Source: an uncultured Parabacteroides sp.
GTDB taxonomy: Bacteria > Bacteroidota > Bacteroidia > Bacteroidales > Tannerellaceae
Length of the DNA stretch: 64,000 bases
Reading direction: 5' to 3'
NCBI GenBank assembly: GCA_937894065.1
Contig: CALCST010000031.1
Location: 103,564-167,563, forward strand
A model generated the notes under the pieces. It made no database searches, was not told where the DNA came from, and saw nothing but the letters and a program-made list of their open reading frames with translations. How positions within the stretch are numbered: position 1 is the first letter of the stretch; each line of letters starts with the position of its first letter. This document shows positions 7,106-16,102 of this stretch, one piece after another. The position numbers and the translations under genes were made by a program.

Positions 7106-8683
7106 ATGGTACAAAGATTTGACTTCTTGGTAATCGGCTCCGGACTCGCCGGAATGAGCTTTGCTCTTAAAGTAGCACATAAAGGAAAAGTTGCTCTTAT
7201 CTGTAAAGCCGGTATGGAAGAAGCTAATACTTACTTTGCCCAAGGTGGTATTGCTTCAGTGACGAATCTCGCTGTCGATAATTTCGAAAAACATATCGAA
7301 GATACAATGATCGCCGGTGATTGGCTGAGCGATAGAGAAGCTGTTGAAAAGGTAGTTTGTGAAGCTCCATCGCAAATCAAACAGCTTATAGAATGGGGTG
7401 TTAATTTCGACAAAAACGAAAAAGGTGAATTTGACCTTCACAAAGAAGGCGGACATTCCGAATTCCGTATTCTTCATCATAAAGATAATACAGGAGCCGA
7501 AATACAGACAAGTTTGATTAAAGCTGTTGAGGCACATCCAAATATTACTGTTTTCAAGAATCATTATGCTGTTGAAATAATAACTCAGCATCATATGGGT
7601 ATAATCGTAACCCGTCATACTCCTGGAATCAAATGCTTTGGTGCTTACATCTTAAATGAAGAAACTGGAATAGTTGATACATTCCTGTCAAAAGTTACTG
7701 TTATGGCAACAGGCGGATGCGAGGCTGTTTATCGTAACACTACAAATCCTTTGGTTGCTACCGGTGACGGAATTGCTATGGTTTATCGTGCCAAAGGTGC
7801 AGTGAAAGATATGGAATTCATTCAGTTCCATCCAACTGCACTTTATAATCCGGGTGATCGTCCTTGTTTCCTTATAACTGAGGCAATGCGTGGTTATGGT
7901 GCAGTGCTTAGAAATCTGGCAGGAGAGGAGTTTATGCAGAAATATGACCCTCGTCTTTCTCTTGCTCCACGTGATATAGTGGCTCGTGCAATTGATAATG
8001 AGATGAAAACACGTGGTGAAGACCATGTTTATCTTGATGTAACTCATAAGGATCCTGAAGAAACAAAGAAACATTTCCCTAATATTTACAAGCATTGTCT
8101 TGGTTTGGGAATTGATATTACTAAAGATTATATCCCGGTTGCTCCTGCAGCGCATTATTTGTGTGGTGGTATAAAAGTTGATTTGAACGGACAGTCAAGC
8201 ATCCGCCGCCTTTATGCTTTGGGTGAATGTTCTTGTACAGGATTGCATGGCGGAAACAGATTGGCTTCAAATTCACTGATTGAAGCAATCGTTTATGCTG
8301 ATGCAGCAGCAAAACATGCTTTGGAAACATTCAGCCGTTACGAATATAACACAGATATTCCTGAATGGAATGATGAAGGAACTATTACAAACGAGGAACG
8401 AGTTCTTATTACGCAGAGTATGAAAGAAGTAAATCAGATAATGGAATGCTACGTTGGTATTGTACGAAGCAATCTCCGTCTGACAAGAGCTTGGAATCGT
8501 TTGGATATTCTTTATGAAGAAACAGAAAGATTGTTCAAACGCTGCAAGGCTTCACGTGAAATATGTGAATTGCGTAATATGATAAATGTAGGCTATCTGA
8601 TCACACGCCAGGCAATGGAAAGAAAAGAAAGCCGAGGTTTGCATTACACACTTGATTATCCTCCTGTGAAGAAAAACAAGTAA
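7106..8683 (+). CDS. nadB: L-aspartate oxidase NadB
   Basis: FAD enzyme that oxidises L-aspartate to iminoaspartate, the substrate of NadA, in NAD synthesis. It has 525 residues. The dinucleotide-binding motif is GSGLAG at 11-16. Further family segments include FAQGGIA, QFHPTALY, ITEAMRGYGA, a cap domain, and the FAD-contacting LGECSCTGLHGGNRLASNSLIEA near residue 375. The C-terminal helical domain is complete. It belongs to the succinate dehydrogenase/fumarate reductase flavoprotein family, and the short form without a Complex II context supports NadB. The DUF1080 gene starts 22 bp downstream and is probably cotranscribed. Confidence 0.95.
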   Translation: MVQRFDFLVIGSGLAGMSFALKVAHKGKVALICKAGMEEANTYFAQGGIASVTNLAVDNFEKHIEDTMIAGDWLSDREAVEKVVCEAPSQIKQLIEWGVNFDKNEKGEFDLHKEGGHSEFRILHHKDNTGAEIQTSLIKAVEAHPNITVFKNHYAVEIITQHHMGIIVTRHTPGIKCFGAYILNEETGIVDTFLSKVTVMATGGCEAVYRNTTNPLVATGDGIAMVYRAKGAVKDMEFIQFHPTALYNPGDRPCFLITEAMRGYGAVLRNLAGEEFMQKYDPRLSLAPRDIVARAIDNEMKTRGEDHVYLDVTHKDPEETKKHFPNIYKHCLGLGIDITKDYIPVAPAAHYLCGGIKVDLNGQSSIRRLYALGECSCTGLHGGNRLASNSLIEAIVYADAAAKHALETFSRYEYNTDIPEWNDEGTITNEERVLITQSMKEVNQIMECYVGIVRSNLRLTRAWNRLDILYEETERLFKRCKASREICELRNMINVGYLITRQAMERKESRGLHYTLDYPPVKKNK

Positions 8684-8705
8684 ACAAATCTATAAATTTA
8701 ATACC

Positions 8706-9365
8706 ATGAAAAGAATTTTATTTGCTTTATCATTTTTGTTGTGCACAACAACATTCAGCTTTGCCAAAGATAACAAATGGCAATTATTGTTTGGTGATAA
8801 TTTGGAGAAGGCTCAGTATAATCCGGAAGTATGGAGCATGAAAGATGGTGTCTTGAGTGCTGTAAAGGATGAATCAATCTGGACTACTGAAGAATATGAA
8901 AACTTTGAATTGGATTTGGAATTTAAGACAGATCATGAAACAAATAGTGGTGTTGTTGTTTATTGCACTGATATAAAAGATTGGATTCCTAATTCTGTGG
9001 AAATTCAGATTGCTGATGATCACTGTGAAAAGTGGGGAAATGGCAAACCTTATGAAAAGTGTGGAGCCATTTATGGTCACTTAGGTGCAAAACAAGATAA
9101 AGTTGTTAAGAAACCGGGAGAATGGAATCATATGAGAATACGTTGTAAGGGAAAGAATATATCTGTTATTCTAAATGGCAAGAAAGTTACTGATATGGAT
9201 ATGAACCTTTGGACTTCAGGAACTAAGAATCCTGATGGAAGTGATATTCCAAGTTGGTTGCCTAAACCTTTCTCAACTATTCCTACTAAAGGTTATATAG
9301 GTTTGCAGGGCAAACATGGCAATTCTCTTATCTGGTTCCGCAATGTTAAGGTAAGAAGTTTGTAA
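8706..9365 (+). CDS. Secreted DUF1080 (3-keto-disaccharide hydrolase-like) protein
   Basis: A 219-residue protein with a signal peptide (about 1-20, ending FSFAK). The rest is one DUF1080 domain, a concanavalin-like beta-sandwich; some members hydrolyse 3-keto-glycosides and others bind glycans. Typical segments seen are NSGVVVYC, EIQIADDH, KPGEWNHMRI and the closing YIGLQGKHG...IWFRNVKVR. It lies 22 bp after nadB, suggesting read-through, but no functional link to NAD synthesis is evident. A catalytic role cannot be confirmed from sequence alone. Confidence 0.85.
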   Translation: MKRILFALSFLLCTTTFSFAKDNKWQLLFGDNLEKAQYNPEVWSMKDGVLSAVKDESIWTTEEYENFELDLEFKTDHETNSGVVVYCTDIKDWIPNSVEIQIADDHCEKWGNGKPYEKCGAIYGHLGAKQDKVVKKPGEWNHMRIRCKGKNISVILNGKKVTDMDMNLWTSGTKNPDGSDIPSWLPKPFSTIPTKGYIGLQGKHGNSLIWFRNVKVRSL

Positions 9366-9376
9366 TGCTATAGAAA

Positions 9377-9441
9377 ACAAGGTGACGAGTTGACAAGAAA
9401 TAAGGATTTTCCCCTTGTATCTTGTTCACTCGTCACCTTGT
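9377..9441. repeat. Family A palindrome, locus 6
   Basis: Arms of 21 nt, 9377-9397 (ACAAGGTGACGAGTTGACAAG) and 9421-9441, pairing at 19 positions. The arms combine a GTGACGAG word with the common GTTGACAAG word, showing the modular build of the family. It lies between convergent genes, where it could end transcripts from both sides. Confidence 0.85.
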
Positions 9442-9453
9442 CACCTTATATAA

Positions 9454-10032
9454 TTAATAATTCTGCTTCATTGGCTCAAAGAATGCCTGTGGATGCAAGC
9501 AAGCAGGACATTTCTGAGGAGCTTTCTTCGCTTCAATTACGAAACCACAGTTACGGCACTGCCACAAAATTTCTTCGTCTCTTTCAAATACTTTTTCAGC
9601 TTCAACGCGAGCCAACAACTGGCGGTAACGTTTTTCGTGTTCAGCTTCAACTTTTGAAATCATGCGGAAAGCAACTGCAACTTCAGGGAAGCCTTCTTCG
9701 TCAGCAATCTTTGCAAATTCAGGATAAAGTTCTGTCCATTCTTCATTTTCACCTGCTGCAGCTGCTGCAAGGTTTTCTTTAGTTGTAGAAATAATACCTG
9801 CAGGATAAGATGCTGTGATTTCAACCATTCCACCTTCAAGGAATTTGAAGAAACGTTTTGCGTGTTCTTTTTCCTGTTCAGCAGTTTCCATGAAAATAGC
9901 AGCAATCTGTTCGTAACCTTCTTTTTTTGCTACACTAGCAAAGTAAGTATAACGACCTCTAGCCTGTGATTCACCTGCGAATGATTTCAACAAATTCTGT
10001 TCTGTTCTTGTTCCTTTAATACTTTTTCCCAT
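9454..10032 (-). CDS. rbr: Rubrerythrin
   Basis: Non-haem diiron peroxidase of anaerobes that reduces hydrogen peroxide using rubredoxin-like electron transfer. From Met at 10032 it has 192 residues. The ferritin-like diiron domain shows ESQARGRYTY (21-30), EQEKEHAKR (52-60) and EAEHEKRY. The C-terminal rubredoxin domain has CRNCG and CPAC pairs binding one iron. A longer reading frame reaches 10155 but would run through the promoter (TACTTTTGC, minus strand, 10096-10104), so the 10032 start is preferred. It indicates an anaerobic organism facing oxidative stress. Confidence 0.95.
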   Translation of the reverse strand: MGKSIKGTRTEQNLLKSFAGESQARGRYTYFASVAKKEGYEQIAAIFMETAEQEKEHAKRFFKFLEGGMVEITASYPAGIISTTKENLAAAAAGENEEWTELYPEFAKIADEEGFPEVAVAFRMISKVEAEHEKRYRQLLARVEAEKVFERDEEILWQCRNCGFVIEAKKAPQKCPACLHPQAFFEPMKQNY

Positions 10033-10095
10033 AACGCTAATTTTTATGTAATTATTAATTCTTTTGTGCTTGTCCCTTTGTTTCTTTTGGACATT

Positions 10096-10104
10096 GCAAA
10101 AGTA
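10096..10104 (-). promoter_or_regulatory. Promoter -7 element for rubrerythrin
   Basis: Minus-strand TACTTTTGC lies 63 bp upstream of the chosen start and decides against the longer frame. Confidence 0.6.
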
Positions 10105-10226
10105 TTTATTTGTTTTCAGATAATTCTTATTTATTTGAATGATAATTTCTATCACTTAATTGAATATATCTATTATAGATATTCCAGTAGATTATATGAT
10201 TGATAAAAGCTTTGATATTCATTGAA

Positions 10227-10709
10227 TTAAAGTTGCTTTTCGATAGCTGTTCTCGCTATTTCTGTATCATTATTTCCATGAGCTCCTCCAACTCCAATTC
10301 CACCTACAACAATGCCTTCTATAATTATAGGAATTCCACCGTCCATAACAGAAAAATTACTGTCTAAAAATCTGATGTCTTCCGGAATTTTTCCTTCCAT
10401 TATACCTTTCCTTATTTCTCCCGTTTCCCTTTTTTGAGAACAAGCCGTATATGCTTTCTTATAACTTGCCTGTAAAGTATGAACACCTGCATTATGATGT
10501 CTGATTACTGAGAGAATTTGCCCTGATTTATCAACAACAGTAACTGTAATGAAAAATCCTTTGCGGTTTGCTTCATCAAAGGCTTCCGCAGCTATACGAT
10601 GAGCTGTTTCTCCTGTTAGAACAGGCTCTGTATAATTATTTGTAGATTGTGCTTTTGTCATAAATGTGAAAACAAATAATATGATTGAAATGCATAATAA
10701 CCTTTTCAT
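10227..10709 (-). CDS. Secreted HbpS/GlcG-like (DUF336) protein
   Basis: A 160-residue protein with a signal peptide (about 1-20, MKRLLCISIILFVFTFMTKA). The mature part is a complete GlcG/HbpS domain, with LTGETAHRIAAEAFDEA near the start, the VVDKSGQILSVIRH strand and the glycine-rich GGIPIIIEGIVVGGIGVGG end. Family members include haem-binding and redox-sensing extracellular proteins (HbpS) and proteins of unknown role near glycolate genes. Export and the neighbouring rubrerythrin fit a haem or oxidative-stress role, but that is inference. The 10710-10971 gap contains only AT-rich DNA and the sulP promoter. Confidence 0.75.
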   Translation of the reverse strand: MKRLLCISIILFVFTFMTKAQSTNNYTEPVLTGETAHRIAAEAFDEANRKGFFITVTVVDKSGQILSVIRHHNAGVHTLQASYKKAYTACSQKRETGEIRKGIMEGKIPEDIRFLDSNFSVMDGGIPIIIEGIVVGGIGVGGAHGNNDTEIARTAIEKQL

Positions 10710-10929
10710 ACAGCTTTGCGATATATACTTAAATTAGAGCTAACTCTGCTAATATACATAAATAATTTATTTTATACTTCTTTATTCTCTACGTTAATTT
10801 TATATCATGAATAAATGTTTTGTAAAAGATATTTACAGAAACAGATTGTTTATTTAGTTATTGGTTATAACTGCTTGAAACTAAACAAAATTAGTTGTAG
10901 ATATTCTTGAATATTTATATATTTTTTCA

Positions 10930-10938
10930 TACATTTGC
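10930..10938 (+). promoter_or_regulatory. Promoter -7 element for sulP
   Basis: TACATTTGC lies 33 bp before the start codon. Confidence 0.6.
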
Positions 10939-10971
10939 AACCTTTTAAAAATAAAAAATAGGCAAAAGAAA

Positions 10972-12651
10972 ATGAGTATGAAATTAGATTTTCAGCCGAA
11001 ATTAGTTTCTGCGCTGAAAAATTATTCCAAAGAGAAATTTATGACCGACCTTATGGCCGGTATTATTGTGGGTATTGTTGCCCTTCCGCTAGCCATTGCT
11101 TTTGGTATTGCTTCAGGTGTTAGTCCAGAGAAAGGACTTATAACTGCTATTATCGGTGGTTTTATTGTTTCTGCATTAGGTGGTAGTTCTATTCAGATTG
11201 GAGGACCTACAGGTGCTTTTATCGTAATTGTTTATGGTATAATCCAAAACTTCGGTCTTGAAGGTTTAGCTATTGCAACAGTTGTTGCCGGTATTTTGCT
11301 GGTAATAATGGGAGCTTTGAAACTGGGAACAGTTATCAAGTTTATTCCTTATCCAATTGTAGTAGGATTCACCAGTGGTATCGCGCTTACTATTTTCACT
11401 ACTCAGATTAAAGATTTATTCGGATTGACAATGGAAAAGGTTCCGGCCGATTTCATTTCAAAATGGATAGAATATGTAATAGCTTTCCCGACAATTAACT
11501 GGATGGCTTCGCTTGTTGGTATTTTAAGTATAATAATTATTGCCATAACTCCTAAGTTCTCAAAGAAAATCCCTGGTTCGCTTGTTGCAATTATCGTAAT
11601 GACAATTGCTGTATATTGCCTTCGTACTTTCTTTGGAGTAACAGGAATTGAAACTATTGGCGACAGATTCACTATCAACGCTTCAATGCCACAGCCTGCT
11701 CCAATTCAGTTTGATATGGAAACTATCAACCTGTTGTTGCCTTCTGCTTTTACAATTGCAATATTGGGAGCTATTGAATCTTTGCTTTCTGCTACAGTTG
11801 CAGATGGTGTAACAGGCGACAAGCATAATTCAAATACAGAGCTTATTGCTCAGGGTGCTGCAAATATCATTGTTCCTTTGTTTGGTGGTATTCCTGTTAC
11901 TGGTGCTATTGCACGTACTATGACAAATATCAACAACGGAGGTAAAACACCTATTGCCGGTATTATCCATGCTGTTGTTTTGCTGTTGATTCTTCTTTTC
12001 CTCGGCCCTTTGACAAAACATATACCTATGGCTTGTCTTGCTGGTGTTTTGGTTATTGTATCATATAATATGAGCCAGTGGCGTACATTCAAGTCTCTGA
12101 TGAAGAATCCAAAGAGTGACGTATCTGTTTTGCTTGTGACATTCTTCCTGACTGTTATATTCGACCTTACAATCGCAATAGAGATAGGTTTGCTTATTGC
12201 AATGTTCTTGTTTATGAAACGTGTTGCTGAAACTACTCACGTTTCTGTTACTACTGACGAAATAGACCTTTCTGATGAAGGTGAAATATATCACGAAGAA
12301 GAAAAACTGAACTTGCCTAAAGGTGTTGAGGTTTACGAAATCGACGGTCCGTTCTTTTTCGGTGTTGCAAATAAATTTGATGATATTATGAACCGTATGG
12401 GCGACAAACCTAATATACGTATTATCCGTATGCGCCGTGTTCCGTTTATGGATTCTACAGGTTTGCACAACTTGGAAAGTTTGATTCGTATGTCGCAGTC
12501 AGAGAATATACATATCATTCTTTCAGGTGTAAATGAAAATGTCCATAAAGTTCTGACTAAATCAGGTGTTGAAGATTGCCTTGGTGCTGATAATGTTTGC
12601 AGTAATATCAACGAGGCAGTTGAAAAAGCCTGGAGCTTGTGCAAGAAATAA
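10972..12651 (+). CDS. SulP-family anion transporter with STAS domain
   Basis: A 559-residue inner-membrane transporter of the SLC26/SulP family. It opens with the family pattern DLMAGIIVGIVALPLAIAFGIASG and GGSSIQIGGPTGAF, has about a dozen hydrophobic segments up to about residue 420, and ends in a cytoplasmic STAS domain from about 440 (EIDGPFFFGVANKFDDI, RRVPFMDSTGLHNLE). Substrates in the family include sulfate, bicarbonate and dicarboxylates, and which applies here is not visible. The DUF4838 gene follows after 19 bp, so the two are probably cotranscribed. Several sulfatases lie 20-40 kb away, but linking them to sulfate handling is only a guess. Confidence 0.9.
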   Translation: MSMKLDFQPKLVSALKNYSKEKFMTDLMAGIIVGIVALPLAIAFGIASGVSPEKGLITAIIGGFIVSALGGSSIQIGGPTGAFIVIVYGIIQNFGLEGLAIATVVAGILLVIMGALKLGTVIKFIPYPIVVGFTSGIALTIFTTQIKDLFGLTMEKVPADFISKWIEYVIAFPTINWMASLVGILSIIIIAITPKFSKKIPGSLVAIIVMTIAVYCLRTFFGVTGIETIGDRFTINASMPQPAPIQFDMETINLLLPSAFTIAILGAIESLLSATVADGVTGDKHNSNTELIAQGAANIIVPLFGGIPVTGAIARTMTNINNGGKTPIAGIIHAVVLLLILLFLGPLTKHIPMACLAGVLVIVSYNMSQWRTFKSLMKNPKSDVSVLLVTFFLTVIFDLTIAIEIGLLIAMFLFMKRVAETTHVSVTTDEIDLSDEGEIYHEEEKLNLPKGVEVYEIDGPFFFGVANKFDDIMNRMGDKPNIRIIRMRRVPFMDSTGLHNLESLIRMSQSENIHIILSGVNENVHKVLTKSGVEDCLGADNVCSNINEAVEKAWSLCKK

Positions 12652-12670
12652 AAATAAATAAACCAACCAT

Positions 12671-14863
12671 ATGTCTTTTATCAGAAAAACATCATTACTG
12701 TATATGTTATTTATCTGTGTCTTTGCTTTAAAGGCACAGATAAATATTACTGAAAACGGGAAAGCTTTGTCGAGAATTATCGTTGTTGATGACAGCGAAA
12801 CAAACTTGAAAGCTGCAAATCTTCTTAAGGATTTCGTATTGAAAATAAGCGGAGTAGAGCTTAAGATTAAAGAAACTTCCAAATGGAAAGAAGGCGATAT
12901 TATTATCGGTGAGAAAACTGATAAAGCTGGAGAAGACGGTTTTCAGCTTCTTTCTTCTAATGGTTGTCTTCATATTATGTCCGGCGGAGATAAAGGTGCT
13001 ATCTATGGTGTAGTTACTTTGCTTGAGAAATATCTTGGAGTTCAGTATTATGCTTATGAAACATATACACTCAGCCAGAATCCTAACATCTCAATTCCGG
13101 AGATAAATCACTCAGAAACTCCTGCTTTCAGATACCGACAGACCTTCAGTTACGGTAATGAAGATCCGGTCTATAAATTATGGTTCCGCTTGGAAGAACC
13201 GAATGAGACTTTCATTAATAATATGTGGGTTCATACATTTGACCGTATTCTTCCTTCTGAACGATTCGGAAAAGAACATCCGGAATATTATTCCTTTATC
13301 AATGGTAAACATCGTCCGGGCAATCATAGCCAGTGGTGTCTGACTAATCCGGCAGTGTTTGACGCAGCCGTGAAGCAGTTGGATTCTATTTTCAAGGCAA
13401 ATCCCGGAATGCGTACTATATCTGTAAGTCAGAATGATGGAAATCACACCAACTGTACTTGCGATGAATGTAAGAAAGTTGATGAATATGAAGGTTCTCC
13501 TTCAGGAAATATAATCCGTTTCATGAATAAGCTGGCAGAGCGTTTTCCAGATAAGGAATTTTCTACTCTTGCTTATCTTTATTCAATGCAGCCGCCAAAG
13601 CATACAAAGCCACTGCCAAATGTGAACATTATGCTTTGCGATATTGACTGCAAACGTGAAGTTCCACTGACAGACAATGCTTCCGGACAGGAATTTATGC
13701 GTGCTCTTAAAGGTTGGTCCGAAATATCTGATAATATTTTTGTGTGGGATTATGGAATCAATTTCGACAATATTGTTTCTCCTTTCCCTAATTTCCATAT
13801 TATACAGAAGAATATACAGCTTTTCAAGGAGCATAACGTTACGATGCATTTCTCTCAGGTGAATGGTATCAAAGGAGGTGATTTCTCTGAAATGCGTGCT
13901 TACATGATTGCCAAGCTTATGTGGAATCCTTATCAGGATGCTGACTCTCTTATGCTCAGCTTTATGAAAGGATATTATGGAGATGCAACTCCTTATCTAT
14001 ATCAGTATCACAAGATAATGCAAGGAGCTTTGCTTGCCAGTCATCAGCCGCTGTGGATTTATGATTCTCCTATATCACACAAAAACGGAATGCTTTGCCC
14101 GCAGCTTATAAAAACATACAACGAACTTTTTGATAAGGCAGAAGCTGCTGTGGCTGATAATAAATTGTATCTCGACCACGTCAGACTTTCACGTCTTCCG
14201 TTGATATATTCGGAACTTGAAATACTCAGAACTTATCCGGAACGTGATATGCAGACGGTAAAATCAAAACTTGAATTGTTCAAAACTATATCAGAAGAAT
14301 TCGGAGTTAAGACTTTGAACGAGAGAAATAATCCTCCGGCAGAATACTATGAACTTTATAAAGAACGTTTCCTGCCTTCTGAAAAGGTAAATCTTGCAGC
14401 AGGAGCTTCAGTAAGATGGATTCTTCCACCGAGCGATAAATATAAGGCGTTGGGTGATACGGCATTGACTGACGGATTATTTGGTGGAACAACATTCGTG
14501 GAAAGCTGGGTTGGCTGGGAAGGAAAGGATGCAAGTTTTGTTGTTGACTTGGGTTCGGAGAAAGAAATCATCAGCATTGAGATTGATTTTCTTCATCAGT
14601 TGGGCGGATGGATTCTTTTACCAAAAGGCGGAACTTACAGCGTTTCCACAAATAATCAGACATTCTCTTATTTCGGTTCGTTTGAGTTTGCTGAAGATAG
14701 AGACCCGAAGGTTAAGTTTGTTCGTGGAAAAGTTGCTGTGGATTCTCCTGTCAAGGCCAGATATATCAAAGTTGATATAAAAACTCTTGGAATGTGTCCT
14801 AGCTGGCATTATGGAGTTGGATATCCGGCTTGGTTCTTTATGGACGAAATAATGGTTTATTGA
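12671..14863 (+). CDS. Secreted DUF4838 glycoside-hydrolase-like protein
   Basis: A 730-residue protein with a signal peptide (cleavage near ALKAQ, residue 23). Residues about 25-130 resemble the alpha-glucuronidase/GH20b-type N-terminal domain (IIVDDSE, GDIIIGEKT, GAIYGVVTLLEKYLGV). The centre matches the DUF4838 TIM-barrel-like region (SVSQNDGNHTNCTCDECKK, FSTLAYLYSMQPPK, FVWDYGINFDN). The C-terminal 150 residues look like an F5/8-type carbohydrate-binding domain. It probably acts on a glycan in the periplasm or at the surface, with specificity unknown. It follows the SulP gene by 19 bp and ends before family A locus 7. Confidence 0.82.
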   Translation: MSFIRKTSLLYMLFICVFALKAQINITENGKALSRIIVVDDSETNLKAANLLKDFVLKISGVELKIKETSKWKEGDIIIGEKTDKAGEDGFQLLSSNGCLHIMSGGDKGAIYGVVTLLEKYLGVQYYAYETYTLSQNPNISIPEINHSETPAFRYRQTFSYGNEDPVYKLWFRLEEPNETFINNMWVHTFDRILPSERFGKEHPEYYSFINGKHRPGNHSQWCLTNPAVFDAAVKQLDSIFKANPGMRTISVSQNDGNHTNCTCDECKKVDEYEGSPSGNIIRFMNKLAERFPDKEFSTLAYLYSMQPPKHTKPLPNVNIMLCDIDCKREVPLTDNASGQEFMRALKGWSEISDNIFVWDYGINFDNIVSPFPNFHIIQKNIQLFKEHNVTMHFSQVNGIKGGDFSEMRAYMIAKLMWNPYQDADSLMLSFMKGYYGDATPYLYQYHKIMQGALLASHQPLWIYDSPISHKNGMLCPQLIKTYNELFDKAEAAVADNKLYLDHVRLSRLPLIYSELEILRTYPERDMQTVKSKLELFKTISEEFGVKTLNERNNPPAEYYELYKERFLPSEKVNLAAGASVRWILPPSDKYKALGDTALTDGLFGGTTFVESWVGWEGKDASFVVDLGSEKEIISIEIDFLHQLGGWILLPKGGTYSVSTNNQTFSYFGSFEFAEDRDPKVKFVRGKVAVDSPVKARYIKVDIKTLGMCPSWHYGVGYPAWFFMDEIMVY

Positions 14864-14890
14864 TTTAAGTTTTGCAATTGCAAAACTTAA

Positions 14891-14960
14891 AAGTTGACAA
14901 GACTTTATAGGCAAGTTGACAAGGTAAAATCGTAAAAACCTTGTCAACTTGTTTTTTTTG
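14891..14960 (+). terminator. Family A locus 7, terminator-like
   Basis: A unit at 14891-14901 is followed by a perfect 14-bp hairpin (14912-14925 against 14938-14951), then a run of eight T. It is the clearest rho-independent terminator among the family A elements and lies 28 bp past the DUF4838 stop. Confidence 0.82.
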
Positions 14961-15107
14961 ATTCGTTGATTATCTGTCATTGATATTATTTTCAATAAAT
15001 TTTTTCCTCTTCATGCAGCATTTTCAGCATTTCCTGCATTTAATAATATAGAAAGTTTCGGAAAATCATCGAGACTGGATAAACTTGAAAATTAATAATA
15101 TCTGTTT

Positions 15108-15857
15108 ATGAAAACCAATTTATTGAATTTAGGAAAAAGTGTATTGATGCTGGGAGTGCTGGCTTCTACGATGATGTTTCAGTCTTGTTTGAAGGACGAT
15201 GACAATTATCATTATTCTGATTTGTTGCCTAATGCTTTGGTAACAGTGAAACCTGTTGACGGAGGAGATACTTATTTCCTTCAGCTCGACGACACAACTA
15301 CATTGTTGCCGGTAAATGTTACTTCTTCTCCTTATGGAACAAAAGAAGTGCGTGCATTGGTAAACTTTGAGGAAGTAAACGAACCAAGTGGAGAATATAC
15401 AAAGGCAGTTCATATCAACTGGATGGATAGTATTCTTACTAAAACAATCGCTCCGGATTTGGGCCTACAGAATGATTCTGTTTATGGAACTGACCCTGTA
15501 GAAATTGTAAACGATTGGGTTACAATTGCCGAAGATGGTTATCTTACTCTTCGCTTCCGTACAGAAAGAGGAGAGAAGCATTTCGTAAATTTGCTTTTGG
15601 GCAAGAATCCTGAAAATCCGTATGAAGTAGAATTCCGCCACAATGCTTTCGGTAATAATTATGGTCCGATGGCTGATGGTTTGGTAGCTTTCCGTTTGGA
15701 CAGTTTGCCTGATACAAAAGGTGAAACAGTTAATTTGAAACTTAAATGGAAATCTTATAGCGGAGACAAATCTGTTGAGTTCAAATATTGCACTCGCAAA
15801 TCTACTCCTGCATCTGCTGCTTTGGCCGCTGAAAGAAGTGTGTTGAATTTGAATTAA
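15108..15857 (+). CDS. NigD-like lipoprotein
   Basis: A 249-residue lipoprotein: hydrophobic signal, then MFQSC as lipobox (Cys near residue 27) followed by acidic KDDDN. That acidic stretch after the lipidated Cys resembles the surface-export signal of Bacteroidetes lipoproteins. The body matches the NigD-like two-domain layout: an N-terminal OB-like half (YFLQLDDTTTLLPVN, EVRALVNFEEVN) and a C-terminal beta-sandwich (WVTIAEDGYLTLRFRT, GLVAFRLDSLP). NigD-like proteins are common in this phylum and of unknown function; one was named from a bacteriocin locus, but no such genes are near here. Confidence 0.85.
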   Translation: MKTNLLNLGKSVLMLGVLASTMMFQSCLKDDDNYHYSDLLPNALVTVKPVDGGDTYFLQLDDTTTLLPVNVTSSPYGTKEVRALVNFEEVNEPSGEYTKAVHINWMDSILTKTIAPDLGLQNDSVYGTDPVEIVNDWVTIAEDGYLTLRFRTERGEKHFVNLLLGKNPENPYEVEFRHNAFGNNYGPMADGLVAFRLDSLPDTKGETVNLKLKWKSYSGDKSVEFKYCTRKSTPASAALAAERSVLNLN

Positions 15858-15882
15858 CATTTGTGCTTTACACATAATAGGT

Positions 15883-15964
15883 GAAAAACTTTTTCCATAT
15901 AATATGAAAATTATTTTTCATATTATATGGAATTTTTGTTTCATCCCGATGAAAAAAGTTTTCC
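15883..15964. repeat. Family B alternating A/T palindrome array, locus 2
   Basis: Four A/T-tract palindromes (GAAAAACTTTTTCC, GAAAATTATTTTTC, GAATTTTTGTTTC, GAAAAAAGTTTTCC) separated by the palindromic spacers ATATAATAT, ATATTATATG and ATCCCGAT. Each T-tract, spacer and next A-tract also forms a hairpin of its own. It lies between two plus-strand genes, NigD-like and the hydrolase. Confidence 0.85.
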
Positions 15965-16102
15965 AAAGTATAAAATTGTACTGAAAATATAATAGCCTGT
16001 TTTATAGTATATTAAATAACAATGGAGCTAATACGGAAAAATTTTATTAAGTTTGTTCGTATATAAATTCTATATAATAATAAAACAATAATTCAGGTAG
16101 TT

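Noticed and set aside
10033..10155. Longer N-terminus for rubrerythrin
   Set aside because: It would run through the promoter and add 41 residues with no family similarity.
15108..15857. A bacteriocin/Nig-type locus around the NigD-like gene
   Set aside because: No partner genes of such a locus are near; the neighbours are a DUF4838 protein and a hydrolase.
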